DNA of 64,000 nucleotides from Streptomyces xinghaiensis S187 (GTDB taxonomy: Bacteria; Actinomycetota; Actinomycetes; Streptomycetales; Streptomycetaceae), in NCBI RefSeq assembly GCF_000220705.2, contig NZ_CP023202.1:5176501-5240500 (forward strand). Direction: 5' to 3'. Positions within the stretch are counted from its first letter, which is position 1. Each line of letters begins with the position of its first letter. Made by a program: the position numbers and the translations under genes. Below the pieces are notes generated by a model that was not told where the DNA came from, searched no databases, and was given only the letters and a program-made list of their open reading frames with translations. Below, piece after piece: positions 34,210-42,033 of the stretch.

Positions 34210-35081
34210 TGCGGGGGACGAGAGCGCTGCGCGTCCTGGCCGGTGCCGTACTGACCGGGGCAGCCCTCCTCGCCACGGCGGGGACGGCCACGGCCGACGA
34301 CCCGTCCGCGAGTCCGGGCGCCGGCGGGGAGGACGGAGCGCCGACGGCGGCGGGCACCACCTTCCGCCTGGCGACGCCGATCCGGCAGGGGGAGCGGGCC
34401 GCCGCCGAGGGGTCGGCGGGTGACTACTTCTACTGGGTCCTCCCCGCCGACGCCGGGCAGCGGGTCACCGTGACGGCCACCGTGAAGCTGCCCGAGTCCG
34501 CCGGCCGCCAGGGTGCGTCCCGCTGGCGGATCGATGTCCACGACGGGCTGCGCCGCCGCCAGGCGTGCGTCCACGGCAGCCAGACCCGGTCGGTGCCGGC
34601 GGACGCCGCCTCGGTGCAGCTGGCCTGCACCCTGCGGACCGTGCGGGCGTGGGCGGAGCCGTGGAGCGACGCTCCTCTGCCGGGCAGCTACTACATCCGG
34701 CTGACGGTCGTCGATCTGCCGCAGCGGGACCTCGGACTGCCGGTGCGGGCGGAGATCGAGGCCACCTCCGTGGACGCGGGCGGCGCCCATGCCGTGGACG
34801 GGAAGCTCTCCACGCCGCTCGTCCCGCTGACCGTCACCGGGCCGGAACGGGAGGACCGGGACTCCGCACAGGAGGAGCAGGAGGAGCAGGAGGAGCAGGA
34901 GGAGCAGGAGGAGACGGCGCAGGCCGCCGGCGCGCCCGAGGACGGCTGGTCCTCCGGATGGTGGACGGACCGCTGGATCTGGACCGCCGCCGGGGGCCTG
35001 CTCGCGGCGTTCACCACCGCGGCCGGATACTCCCTGGCCCGTGGTCCCGGCCGTCGGCCGGGCGCCCCGCCCCGGGCCTGA
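34209..35081 (+). CDS. Exported single-pass membrane protein coupled to VWA protein
   Basis: A 290-residue protein with a signal peptide (MRGTRALRVLAGAVLTGAALLATAGTATA cleaved at ATA/DDP), a beta-rich extracellular domain (FRLATPIRQGERAAAEGSAGDYFYWVLP, RVTVTATVKLP, GSYYIRLTVVDLP), a Glu/Gln repeat (QEE five times, residues 221-235), and a C-terminal transmembrane helix (WIWTAAGGLLAAFTTAAGY) with a short basic tail. The domain resembles the C-terminal part of the preceding VWA protein (GDYFYWVLPADAGQ against HRWYRVEVPAGRE). ATG overlaps the previous stop by one base (TGATG). The 400 bases after it contain no convincing gene. Confidence 0.75.
   Translation: MRGTRALRVLAGAVLTGAALLATAGTATADDPSASPGAGGEDGAPTAAGTTFRLATPIRQGERAAAEGSAGDYFYWVLPADAGQRVTVTATVKLPESAGRQGASRWRIDVHDGLRRRQACVHGSQTRSVPADAASVQLACTLRTVRAWAEPWSDAPLPGSYYIRLTVVDLPQRDLGLPVRAEIEATSVDAGGAHAVDGKLSTPLVPLTVTGPEREDRDSAQEEQEEQEEQEEQEETAQAAGAPEDGWSSGWWTDRWIWTAAGGLLAAFTTAAGYSLARGPGRRPGAPPRA
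34869..34913 (+). repeat. Five perfect 9-bp tandem repeats inside the gene
   Basis: CAGGAGGAG is repeated five times without error, encoding QEE repeats just before the transmembrane helix. Copy number changes would keep the reading frame and alter stalk length. Confidence 0.9.
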
Positions 35082-35479
35082 CGCCCCGGTCCGGCCCGTA
35101 CGGCGGGGGCGGCGGCGATGCCGCCGGCCGGTGCCGTACGGGCCCGGAGGGCCGGGCGCCAGCCCTCCGGGAACGCGGGCATCCCGCCGTGCGGCGCCCG
35201 TGAGCACCGGGGCAGCCGGCCTCCCCGGCCGCCGGGAGGGCTCCGTCACCGTCTCCGTCACCGCCTTCGCCGGGCCGCCCCTGGAACCGCCTGCGTCGCC
35301 CGTAACCCGGCCGCATCCGCCACCGCGCCGTGAGCACCCGGCGGAGGACGGACGGCCGGGGCGTGGCCCGCGCGGTCGTGGGCACTCGTGCGGGCAAGCG
35401 CGGCAACCGAAGCAGGCGAGGCGGGGCAGCCCCTCCCGGCCGCGCTCGGACCAGCGGAGGAGTGGACGGTGATGCCGGC

Positions 35480-36199
35480 ATGAGCGGTGCCAACGGGAAG
35501 CCGGGACAGGGCGGCAAGGCCGGGCGCGGACGGGAGAAAGCGCTGGTCCGGGCCCTGCTGCAGGAGGAGGGGCGGACGTACGCGGAGGAGGCCGGGGTCC
35601 GGCTGAAGGACGCGCCCCAGCCGCTCTACCAGCTGATGGTGCTGTCCCATCTGCTGTCGGCGCGGATCCGCGCCGACGTCGCGGTGGCCGCCGCCCGCGC
35701 GCTCTTCGAGGACGGGATGCGCACCCCGCGCCGGATGGCGGACGCGAGCTGGCAGGAGCGGGTGGACGCGCTGGGCAAGGGCCACTACCGGCGCTATGAC
35801 GAGCGGACGGCCACCCAGCTCGGCGACGGCGCCGGACTGGTGCTGGAGAAGTACCGCGGTGACCTGCGGCGGATGCGCGAGGAGGCGCGGCGGCGGGCGG
35901 ACGGCGACGGGGCGGACGAGACGGCCGCCGAGCGGGAACTGCTGCAAGAGGCCCCCGGCATCGGCCCGGCGGGGGCGGACATCTTCCTCCGGGAGGTGCA
36001 GGGCGTCTGGCCGGAGGTCCGGCCCCACATCGACGGCAAGGCGCTGGACGGCGCCGCGCGGCTCGGCCTGCCGGACTCGCCCGGTGCCCTCGCGCGCCTC
36101 GTCGGCGAGGAGGACCTGCCGAGGCTCGCGGCGGGCCTGGTACGCGTCGCGCTCGACAAGGGCGCGGCCGAGCGGGTGCGGGAGGCGGCCGGCGTGTGA
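35480..36199 (+). CDS. Helix-hairpin-helix protein, endonuclease III-like
   Basis: A 239-residue protein resembling the HhH-GPD DNA glycosylase fold. An N-terminal helix set (PLYQLMVLSHLLSARIRADVAV) matches the start of endonuclease III, where LLS[AS]R/Q is usual, and the hairpin motif is LLQEAPGIGPAGADIFLREV, followed by VRPHIDGKALDGAARLGLP. No [4Fe-4S] cysteine cluster is present and the catalytic Lys normally following the hairpin is not evident, so glycosylase activity is doubtful. Start uncertain: ATG 35480 is preferred, but GTG 35462 lies right after GGAGGA. Confidence 0.65.
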   Translation: MSGANGKPGQGGKAGRGREKALVRALLQEEGRTYAEEAGVRLKDAPQPLYQLMVLSHLLSARIRADVAVAAARALFEDGMRTPRRMADASWQERVDALGKGHYRRYDERTATQLGDGAGLVLEKYRGDLRRMREEARRRADGDGADETAAERELLQEAPGIGPAGADIFLREVQGVWPEVRPHIDGKALDGAARLGLPDSPGALARLVGEEDLPRLAAGLVRVALDKGAAERVREAAGV

Positions 36200-36497
36200 T
36201 CCCCGTTACGGGCCCGGGGCGCGGGTGAGCCGGGACGGTCACTTCGGCGGTCGCTTCGCTTGTGACGTTCCGTGACGGAGACCGGAGCGGCGGCGGGCGG
36301 CAGCGCTGCGCCGCAGGGCCGCGGGGCCGCCGGAAGAGGAACCCTCGCCGTCAGTCCTCCGGTGGTGACCGTCCCCGCTGCCGACGAGCACGGGCCCAAG
36401 CCCCGCACCTCCCGGCGCTCCGGTGAGCAGCACGCCCCGGAGAACCGCACGGCCCGGCCCGCCCGGGAACCGGAGGGACCGGCCCCGGAGACGGAAA

Positions 36498-36533
36498 CCG
36501 GCCCCGGGCCGCGGAAGGGCGGGCCGGGGCCGG
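36498..36533. terminator. GC-rich hairpin after the Lys/Ala-rich gene
   Basis: Arms 36498-36510 and 36521-36533 pair at 12 of 13 positions over a 10-base loop. It lies 38 bases past the stop of the minus-strand gene at 36572 and 300 bases past the + strand gene ending at 36199, so it could terminate both. The rest of this 370-base gap shows nothing else. Confidence 0.45.
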
Positions 36534-36571
36534 CTCGGGGAGGGGGTGGCCGGTCGGCGGACGGGGCGCGC

Positions 36572-37150
36572 TCAGGCACCCAGCCGGCCGCCGGTCAGCC
36601 GGGCGAGCGGGCCGCGCCTGCGAGCCGCGCGACGGCGCGCTACGAGCACCCCGGCACCGGCCACCGCGGCGGCACCGGCCCCGGCCGCCCCGGCGGCGAT
36701 CGCCTTGCGGGCCTTGACGGCGAGCCAGGCCGTACCGGCCACCGCCGCGGCCTTCTTGGGCATCCCCGCCATGGCCTGCCCGGTGGCGGTCGCCTTCTCG
36801 GAGGTCACCTGCGCGGTCTTGGTGGCGAGACCGCCGACCGCGGTCTTCGCCGCGGCCGCCTTCGCGGCAGCCGCCTTGGCGGCGGGGCCGTCGGCCATCT
36901 TCACCATGCCGTTGGCACCGGAGCGGGCCTGCTCACCCGTCTTGTCGGTGGCCTGCCCGGCGTTGTCCCGGGCGGCCTTGCCCGCCTTCTCGGTGCTGGT
37001 CGCGGCGGTCCGCGCGCCGTTCGCGGTGTTCGTGGCCTGCGTTCCCGCCTTCTCGGTCGTGGTCGCCGCGGCGGACTTGGCGCCTCCCGCCCGTCCGCCC
37101 GCGTTCGTCTTCTTGCCGTTCTGGTTGGATACGTCCTTGTTCTCAGCCAT
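36572..37150 (-). CDS. Lys/Ala-rich low-complexity protein
   Basis: A 192-residue protein that I do not recognise. The first ~150 residues are Ala, Lys, Thr, Gly and Gln with degenerate TEKAG and KAAAAK repeats, reminiscent of LEA-like or histone H1-like proteins. A hydrophobic Ala/Gly stretch (AIAAGAAGAGAAAVAGAGVLVA) is followed by a strongly basic tail (RRRAARRRGPLARL). It may bind nucleic acid or the membrane. It is divergent from the SigB-type sigma factor and probably belongs to the same stress cluster, by inference from location only. Confidence 0.6.
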   Translation of the reverse strand: MAENKDVSNQNGKKTNAGGRAGGAKSAAATTTEKAGTQATNTANGARTAATSTEKAGKAARDNAGQATDKTGEQARSGANGMVKMADGPAAKAAAAKAAAAKTAVGGLATKTAQVTSEKATATGQAMAGMPKKAAAVAGTAWLAVKARKAIAAGAAGAGAAAVAGAGVLVARRRAARRRGPLARLTGGRLGA

Positions 37151-37263
37151 GGCCTCCGCCTTACCGCTACGCAGAGCGACAAACGCATGGCTGTCCCGGC
37201 ACCTCCGGTGCCCGGTTTCCCGGGCCTGTCATGAGATCCGGAAAGAAGGGCAGGAGTGCGGGT

Positions 37264-37288
37264 GTGTAGGACGAATGGGCCGGGGTAG
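37264..37288 (+). promoter_or_regulatory. SigB-type promoter upstream of the sigma factor gene
   Basis: GTGT (37264-37267), 15 bases, then GGGTAG (37283-37288) fits the Streptomyces SigB-class consensus GNNT-N14-16-GGGTA(Y) except for the last base. It lies 50 bases before the sigma gene start, so the factor may activate its own gene. Confidence 0.5.
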
Positions 37289-37337
37289 ACGCCCCTTCAC
37301 CCCCGGATGGACGAGCAAGACGAGCATGGAGGCCACT

Positions 37338-38225
37338 ATGGACACCACGGCAAGCACGGTTTCGATGGCGGTCTCGGAGATCGAGTCGGAAGCCGGCGCC
37401 GCGGCGACCGTGGGGGAACTGCCCTGGATCGAGGACCCGACCAAGGTCGCGCCCCAGGATGCCCGGGAGCTGTCCAAGCTGTTCTTCGACCGGCTCGCCG
37501 AGCTGGAAGAGGGGACGCACGAATATCAGTACGCGCGCAACTCCCTGATCGAGCTGAACCTCTCCCTGGTCCGGTTCGCGGCCCGCCGCTTCCGCAACCG
37601 CTCGGACGAGATGGAGGACATCGTCCAGGTCGGCACCATCGGGCTGATCAAGGCGATCGACCGTTTCGACCTGAGCCGCGAGGTCGAGTTCACCACCTTC
37701 GCCGTGCCCTACATCGTCGGCGAGATCAAGCGGTTCTTCCGCGACACCAGCTGGTCCGTGCACGTTCCGCGCCGGCTGCAGGAGCTGCGGATCGAGCTGG
37801 CGAAGGCCAATGACGAGCTGTCGCAGCGGCTGGACCGCTCCCCGACCCCCGACGAGCTGGCCAAGCACCTGAACCGGACGGTCGACGAGGTGCTCGAGGG
37901 CATCGTCGCGAGCAACGGCTACGCCGCCGGCTCGCTGGACATGCCGGTCGAGGACGGCGGGGAGAACTCCCGCGGCAACACCCTGGCCGACCTGCTCGGT
38001 GACGTGGACCCCGCGCTGGAGACCATCGAGAACCTGCACGCCCTGAAGCCGCTGCTGGAGAACCTCGGCGAGCGCGACCGCACCATCCTGGAGCTGCGCT
38101 TCGGCCAGGAGATGACGCAGTCGGAGATCGGCGCCGAGCTGGGCATCTCGCAGATGCACGTCTCACGGCTCCTCTCCCGCACGCTCCGCGAGCTGCGCGC
38201 CGGGCTCGTCCCGAACCAGGCGTGA
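37338..38225 (+). CDS. SigB/SigF/SigG-type stress sigma factor
   Basis: RNA polymerase sigma factor of 295 residues, the group 3 type used for general stress and development in actinobacteria. Regions in order: region 2 with LIELNLSLVRFAARRFRNR, MEDIVQVGTIGLIKAIDRFD and EFTTFAVPYIVGEIKRFFRD; region 3 with SVHVPRRLQELRIELAKAN and RSPTPDELAKHLNRTVDEV; region 4 with LGERDRTILELRFGQEMTQS and IGAELGISQMHVSRLLSRTL. The ATG at 37338 has GGAGG 5 bases upstream; an in-frame ATG at 37326 is less likely. No anti-sigma gene is adjacent. A strong intrinsic terminator follows. Confidence 0.93.
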   Translation: MDTTASTVSMAVSEIESEAGAAATVGELPWIEDPTKVAPQDARELSKLFFDRLAELEEGTHEYQYARNSLIELNLSLVRFAARRFRNRSDEMEDIVQVGTIGLIKAIDRFDLSREVEFTTFAVPYIVGEIKRFFRDTSWSVHVPRRLQELRIELAKANDELSQRLDRSPTPDELAKHLNRTVDEVLEGIVASNGYAAGSLDMPVEDGGENSRGNTLADLLGDVDPALETIENLHALKPLLENLGERDRTILELRFGQEMTQSEIGAELGISQMHVSRLLSRTLRELRAGLVPNQA

Positions 38226-38286
38226 ACCCGGCGGCTCCCGCCGCCACTTGGTGAAGCCTCCCGCGCGGGCTTTCCGCACTCTTCCC

Positions 38287-38328
38287 GGCTGTGCCGACCG
38301 GACCGATCCGGTCGGCACAGCCGTTTTT
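38287..38328 (+). terminator. Rho-independent terminator of the sigma factor gene
   Basis: GGCTGTGCCGACCGGA (38287-38302) pairs perfectly over 16 bp with TCCGGTCGGCACAGCC (38307-38322), loop CCGA, followed by GTTTTT. Confidence 0.92.
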
Positions 38329-38501
38329 GGGCGCCACCATCCCCTTTTCTGTGCGCCACACTGCCGCTCGGCCCTTTGTCCTTGTGCCCGCCTTTCCCCG
38401 GGGGAACGGATCGGTGGTCCCGGCAAGGAGTCCGGAGAATACGGCGCGGGCGGTAAAGGCGATGAAGACGGTGGAAACGGCGGAGACCGCGGAGATGACG
38501 G

Positions 38502-38532
38502 AGGGGCCGACCGGAACATCCGGTCGGCCCCT
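38502..38532 (-). terminator. Hairpin downstream of the hydrophobic protein gene
   Basis: AGGGGCCGACCGGA (38502-38515) and TCCGGTCGGCCCCT (38519-38532) form a perfect 14-bp stem with a 3-base loop, 43 bases past the stop of the minus-strand gene at 38575. It shares the GCCGACCGGA core with the sigma gene terminator. No T-run follows. The DNA between the two hairpins has no gene. Confidence 0.6.
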
Positions 38533-38574
38533 GAGCCATCCCCTGATTCTTCTCAGCCGAGGCGAACCCCGGTT

Positions 38575-38745
38575 CTACCAGCGGTACCAGCGGCCTCGCC
38601 GGCCGCCCGCACCCGCGGGCCGGACGAAGAAGCCCACGAGCCAGAGAACCAGCACGATCACCGCGATCCACCACAGTGCTTCGAGTGCGAATCCCGCCCC
38701 GAAAAGGATCAGGGCCAGGAGTAGAACGAGTAGAAGCGGAACCAT
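38575..38745 (-). CDS. 56-residue hydrophobic membrane protein
   Basis: Very short membrane protein: MVPLLLVLLLALILFGAGFA, then ALWWIAVIVLVLWLVGFFV, two hydrophobic helices, and a basic tail ending GRRGRWYRW. It matches the small hydrophobic proteins widespread in streptomycetes, of unknown role. The ATG at 38743-38745 has GGAGG 7 bases upstream, which decides the start although the frame is open much further. It sits between the sigma factor and the universal stress protein, suggesting a stress-membrane role by context only. Confidence 0.75.
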   Translation of the reverse strand: MVPLLLVLLLALILFGAGFALEALWWIAVIVLVLWLVGFFVRPAGAGGRRGRWYRW

Positions 38746-38897
38746 GTTTATCAACCTCCATGGAAGCTTGTGCCCCTGAGGTTCCCGCACACACGGCCGC
38801 ATTCCGGTTAGTTTTCCGGGTTCGGGGGAATCCTGCCGCCCCTTTTTCTCCGCTCGCCACCCCGGCGGCGGAATTCCCGGAACGGGGATGCCCGAGC

Positions 38898-39362
38898 TCA
38901 GTCCTCGCGGTCGTCGGAGGGCGCCCGCACGATCACGACCGTGCACGGGGCGTGGTGGGTGACGTGCTGGCTCACCGAACCGAGCAGGGCGCCCTTGAAG
39001 CCGCCCAGCCCGCGGCTGCCGACCACCAGCAGTGACGCGCCGCGTGCCGCCTCCAGAAGCACCTGTACCGGCCCGCCCGCCTGGGTGAGCGCGCGGACCC
39101 GCACGGGTGGTTCCTTCCCGACCGTCTCCTCGACGGCGGTCAGCAGGGTCTGCTGCGCGCTCTCCTCCAGGGTCGCGTCGGTGGGGGCGGTCGGCGGCAT
39201 CATCCCGCCCCAGGTGACGTAGCCCGGCCACTCCCAGGACATGATCGCGTCCACCTCGGCGCCCGTGAGCTCCGCCTGCCGGACGGCCCAGCGCAGGGCC
39301 TCCCGGGAGGGCTCCGAGCCGTCCACTCCCACCACGATCCGGTTTTCCGTCCGGTCCGCCAC
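38898..39362 (-). CDS. Universal stress protein (UspA family)
   Basis: A 154-residue single-domain universal stress protein. The first strand IVVGVDGSEPSREALRWAVR carries the Asp of the nucleotide site, and the ATP-binding loop GSRGLGGFKGALLGSVSQHV fits G-x2-G-x9-G-S/T, so it is probably of the ATP-binding type. The last strand CTVVIVRAP is typical. It is a single gene starting with ATG at 39362, near the SigB-type sigma factor, and is a plausible member of its regulon. Confidence 0.93.
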   Translation of the reverse strand: MADRTENRIVVGVDGSEPSREALRWAVRQAELTGAEVDAIMSWEWPGYVTWGGMMPPTAPTDATLEESAQQTLLTAVEETVGKEPPVRVRALTQAGGPVQVLLEAARGASLLVVGSRGLGGFKGALLGSVSQHVTHHAPCTVVIVRAPSDDRED

Positions 39363-39460
39363 TGGCTGCCTCCTGGGCTCTGGGTAACGCGTCCGTCTGT
39401 CTTGTTCCGTATGACCGTTTCAGCGGCCGTCCATACCGCCCGCCGCCCCGTCCGGTCCTG

Positions 39461-40300
39461 TCAGTCCCCGGCGAAGAAGCCGGCGATGGCCTCGATGAAT
39501 CCGGGGTCGCGGACGGCCGTCAGATGGTCTCCGGGGACGGTGTGCAGCCGGGCGCCCGGTATGGCGTCCGCCAGCACCGCCGGCCGTACGGCCAACGGGT
39601 CCTCGTCCCCGGCGATCACCAGCGTAGAGGCCGTGACCTCGGTGAGGGGCATCGGTGCCCGGTGGATGGCGGCGGCGTGGGCGGCGAGGGCAGCGCGGTC
39701 CGCGCCGACCGCGTCGGCCAGGGCGCGGAAGCCGGCGGCCTCCGCCGTCACGGTGGAGGGATCCTCCGCGGTGAGCGCGGCGATCACCGAACCCGTCGGC
39801 AGGGCGCGGGTGTCCAGGCCGCCGACCTCCACGACCCCGGCCCCCACGCCGCCCACCACCAGGCGTGTCACGCGCTCGTCCCCGGCGGCCGCGAGCAGGG
39901 AGACGACGGCGCCCATCGAGTAGCCGGCCAGGTGCACGCGCTCCGCGCCCAGGAGGTCGAGGAGCCCGCGGAGGTCGCGGGCCATCACGGCCTCGCCGTA
40001 GGCGGCCGGGTCGTGCGGCCTGCCGGACCGCCCGTGGCCGCGGGCGTCGATGCCCACGACACGGTGGCCCCGGGCGGTGAGCTCGCCGACGATGCCCGGC
40101 GCCACCCAGTTGACGAAGGTGTCCGCGACGAAGCCGTGGTGGAGCACCACGGGCGGGGTGCCCGGGGCGGCGGTGTCCGCGCCGTAGACGTGGTAGGCGA
40201 GGGGCGTGCCGTCGGCGGCGGTGAACCGGTGGGTGGTTCCGCGCGGATACCCCTCCGGGCCGGCCGGGTCTCCGCTGCCGGCCGGTGCCTGCTGTGTCAT
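39461..40300 (-). CDS. Alpha/beta hydrolase
   Basis: A 279-residue alpha/beta-fold hydrolase. The oxyanion-hole segment PPVVLHHGFVAD, the nucleophile elbow LAGYSMGAVVSL (Ser), the acid in STLVIAGDEDPLAV and the final His in LHTVPGDHLTAV are all present, so the catalytic triad is complete. VVGIDARGHGRSGRP is the usual strand-5 segment. It could be an esterase, lactonase or epoxide/haloalkane-type hydrolase; the sequence does not tell. ATG at 40298-40300 begins MTQQAPAGSG; the ribosome binding site is weak. A 517-base gene-free region separates it from the divergent quinone oxidoreductase. Confidence 0.87.
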   Translation of the reverse strand: MTQQAPAGSGDPAGPEGYPRGTTHRFTAADGTPLAYHVYGADTAAPGTPPVVLHHGFVADTFVNWVAPGIVGELTARGHRVVGIDARGHGRSGRPHDPAAYGEAVMARDLRGLLDLLGAERVHLAGYSMGAVVSLLAAAGDERVTRLVVGGVGAGVVEVGGLDTRALPTGSVIAALTAEDPSTVTAEAAGFRALADAVGADRAALAAHAAAIHRAPMPLTEVTASTLVIAGDEDPLAVRPAVLADAIPGARLHTVPGDHLTAVRDPGFIEAIAGFFAGD

Positions 40301-40817
40301 GCCGTCGTCCCGTCGTGTCGGTGGATGTCGGTGTGGATGTGGGTGTGGGCGGCGGTGTCCGGGGCCGCGGCTCCGGGCCCGGGACCGGCGCTGCGGCCGT
40401 TCCTCCCGCGGGCGCCGTCGTGGAGTGCGCCCGGCCCGGCTCCGCCGCCGGGGTGCACGGTTTGGGGCGCCCGTCGGGGGCCGGGGCGCCGGCCGGGCCG
40501 ACCGTAACCGCGGGCGGCGCGGCGGGGCGAGCCTCTTGTGCCGGAGCACAGCGGGCAGTCGGCCGGTCTGGACGGCCGCCCAGACGGCGCCGGCCCGCCG
40601 GGCGCTCCCGGAGCGGCTCCGGGCGCCGGTCGGGACACCGGTACGGCCGGTGGTGGGTGACCGGCGCGCGGCGGACCCGGCACGCCCCCGCTGTGGGCTC
40701 GCACAACGGAGCGCGTACCGCTTCTGGGAGCCCGCCCCGATCTCGTCCCCGGCCATGGACCGCGGTTCCGTGCCCGTGGTGTCGTGACGGCCCGATCCGG
40801 CCATACGAGGAGGGCCC
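40301..40817. other. 517-base divergent intergenic region without a convincing gene
   Basis: All frames here are Arg/Pro/Gly filler without domain character or a good start. Near the hydrolase start lie imperfect short repeats of the form GGATGT-CGGTGT-GGATGT-GGGTGT (about 40322-40348). The region must hold both divergent promoters; I could not place them. Confidence 0.5.
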
Positions 40818-41804
40818 TTGCGTGCCTGGCAGGTCCACGAACCGGGGGAACCCGTCGCCGCACTGCGCCTGGAGGACGTCGAGGATCCGGTGCCGGGCCC
40901 CGGCCGGATCCTCGTCCGGGTGCTCGCGGCGGCGGTCAACTTCCCCGACGCCCTGCTGTGCCGCGGGCAGTACCAGCTCAAGCCGCCGCTGCCGTTCACC
41001 CCCGGCCTGGAGGTCTGCGGAGAGGTGATCGGGACCGGTGAGGGCGTGACCACCCCGGCCGTCGGCGAACGGGTCGTCGGACTCTCCGCGCTGCCGCACG
41101 GCGCCTTCGCGGAACGGACGTTGATGGAGGCCGATTCCGCGCTCCCGGCCCCCGCCGCCCTCGACGACACGGCGGCCGCCGCGTTCTACATCAGCTACCA
41201 GACGGGCTGGTTCGGGCTGCACCGGCGGGCCGCGCTGCAGCCCGGGGAGACGCTGCTGGTGCACGCCGCGGCGGGTGGTGTCGGCAGCGCCGCCGTCCAG
41301 CTCGGCAAGGCCGCCGGGGCCACCGTCATCGGCGTGGTGGGCGGCCCCGAGAAGGCGGGACTCGCCCGCCGGCTCGGCGCGGACGTGGTCGTGGACCGGC
41401 ACCGCGAGGACTTCGCCGACGTCGCCCTGGAGGTCACCGCCGGGCGCGGCGCGGACGTCGTCTACGACCCGGTCGGGGGCAGCGCGTACAGCGGTTCGGC
41501 GCGCTGTATGGCTTTCGAGGGGCGCATCGTGGTCGTCGGCTTCGCCAGCGGTGTAGTGCCCCGGCCGAACCTCAGCCGGGCGCTGCTCGGCAACTACACC
41601 ATCCTCGGCCTGCACTGGGGCCTGTACGCCCGGCGGAGCCGCCCCGAAGTACTGCGCGCCCACCGGGAACTGACGGCGCTCGCCGACCGGGGCGTGGTGA
41701 CCCCGCTCCTCGGGGAACGGCTGCGGCTGCCGGACGTCGCCGACGGTTTGCAGCGGCTCGCGGACGGGACGACCGCCGGACGGGCGGTGATGCTGCCGGA
41801 CTGA
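40818..41804 (+). CDS. NADPH:quinone oxidoreductase family protein
   Basis: Medium-chain dehydrogenase/reductase of 328 residues, without structural zinc cysteines, of the quinone oxidoreductase type. Hallmarks are the N-terminal GroES-like domain (ILVRVLAAAVNFPDALLCRG, FTPGLEVCGEVIGTG), the NADPH-binding loop LLVHAAAGGVGSAAVQLGKAAGA at about residues 140-162, and the C-terminal GRAVMLPD. It starts with a TTG codon at 40818, backed by GAGGAGG (40807-40813). No ATG or GTG gives a complete N-terminus. The quinone or enone substrate is unknown. Confidence 0.88.
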   Translation: MRAWQVHEPGEPVAALRLEDVEDPVPGPGRILVRVLAAAVNFPDALLCRGQYQLKPPLPFTPGLEVCGEVIGTGEGVTTPAVGERVVGLSALPHGAFAERTLMEADSALPAPAALDDTAAAAFYISYQTGWFGLHRRAALQPGETLLVHAAAGGVGSAAVQLGKAAGATVIGVVGGPEKAGLARRLGADVVVDRHREDFADVALEVTAGRGADVVYDPVGGSAYSGSARCMAFEGRIVVVGFASGVVPRPNLSRALLGNYTILGLHWGLYARRSRPEVLRAHRELTALADRGVVTPLLGERLRLPDVADGLQRLADGTTAGRAVMLPD

Positions 41805-42033
41805 CCCGACGTGACCGGACCGACCGTGCTGACCGGACCGGCCGGGCCGCGGGAACGCCCGGACCGGCGGAGGAGCAGAGAAGCGAAGAAGCAGAGGAGC
41901 AGGGGGGCCGAGGAACGGCGCGAGCGCGCGAGCGGAGGAACGGGGCCGGCAGGGGAACGCATGAACGGCCGGCCGGTTCCAGGGGACGTACACGGGGGGA
42001 TCCGCACCGGGGGATTCACACGAGGAGTTCCTG

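Noticed and set aside
37152..37180. GTTT-N15-CGGTAA on the minus strand before the Lys/Ala-rich gene as a SigB-type promoter
   Set aside because: The -10 is off consensus and would place the transcription start almost on the start codon.
38226..38574. Short + strand frames between the sigma factor and the hydrophobic protein
   Set aside because: They cross two terminator hairpins and lack ribosome binding sites and domain character.
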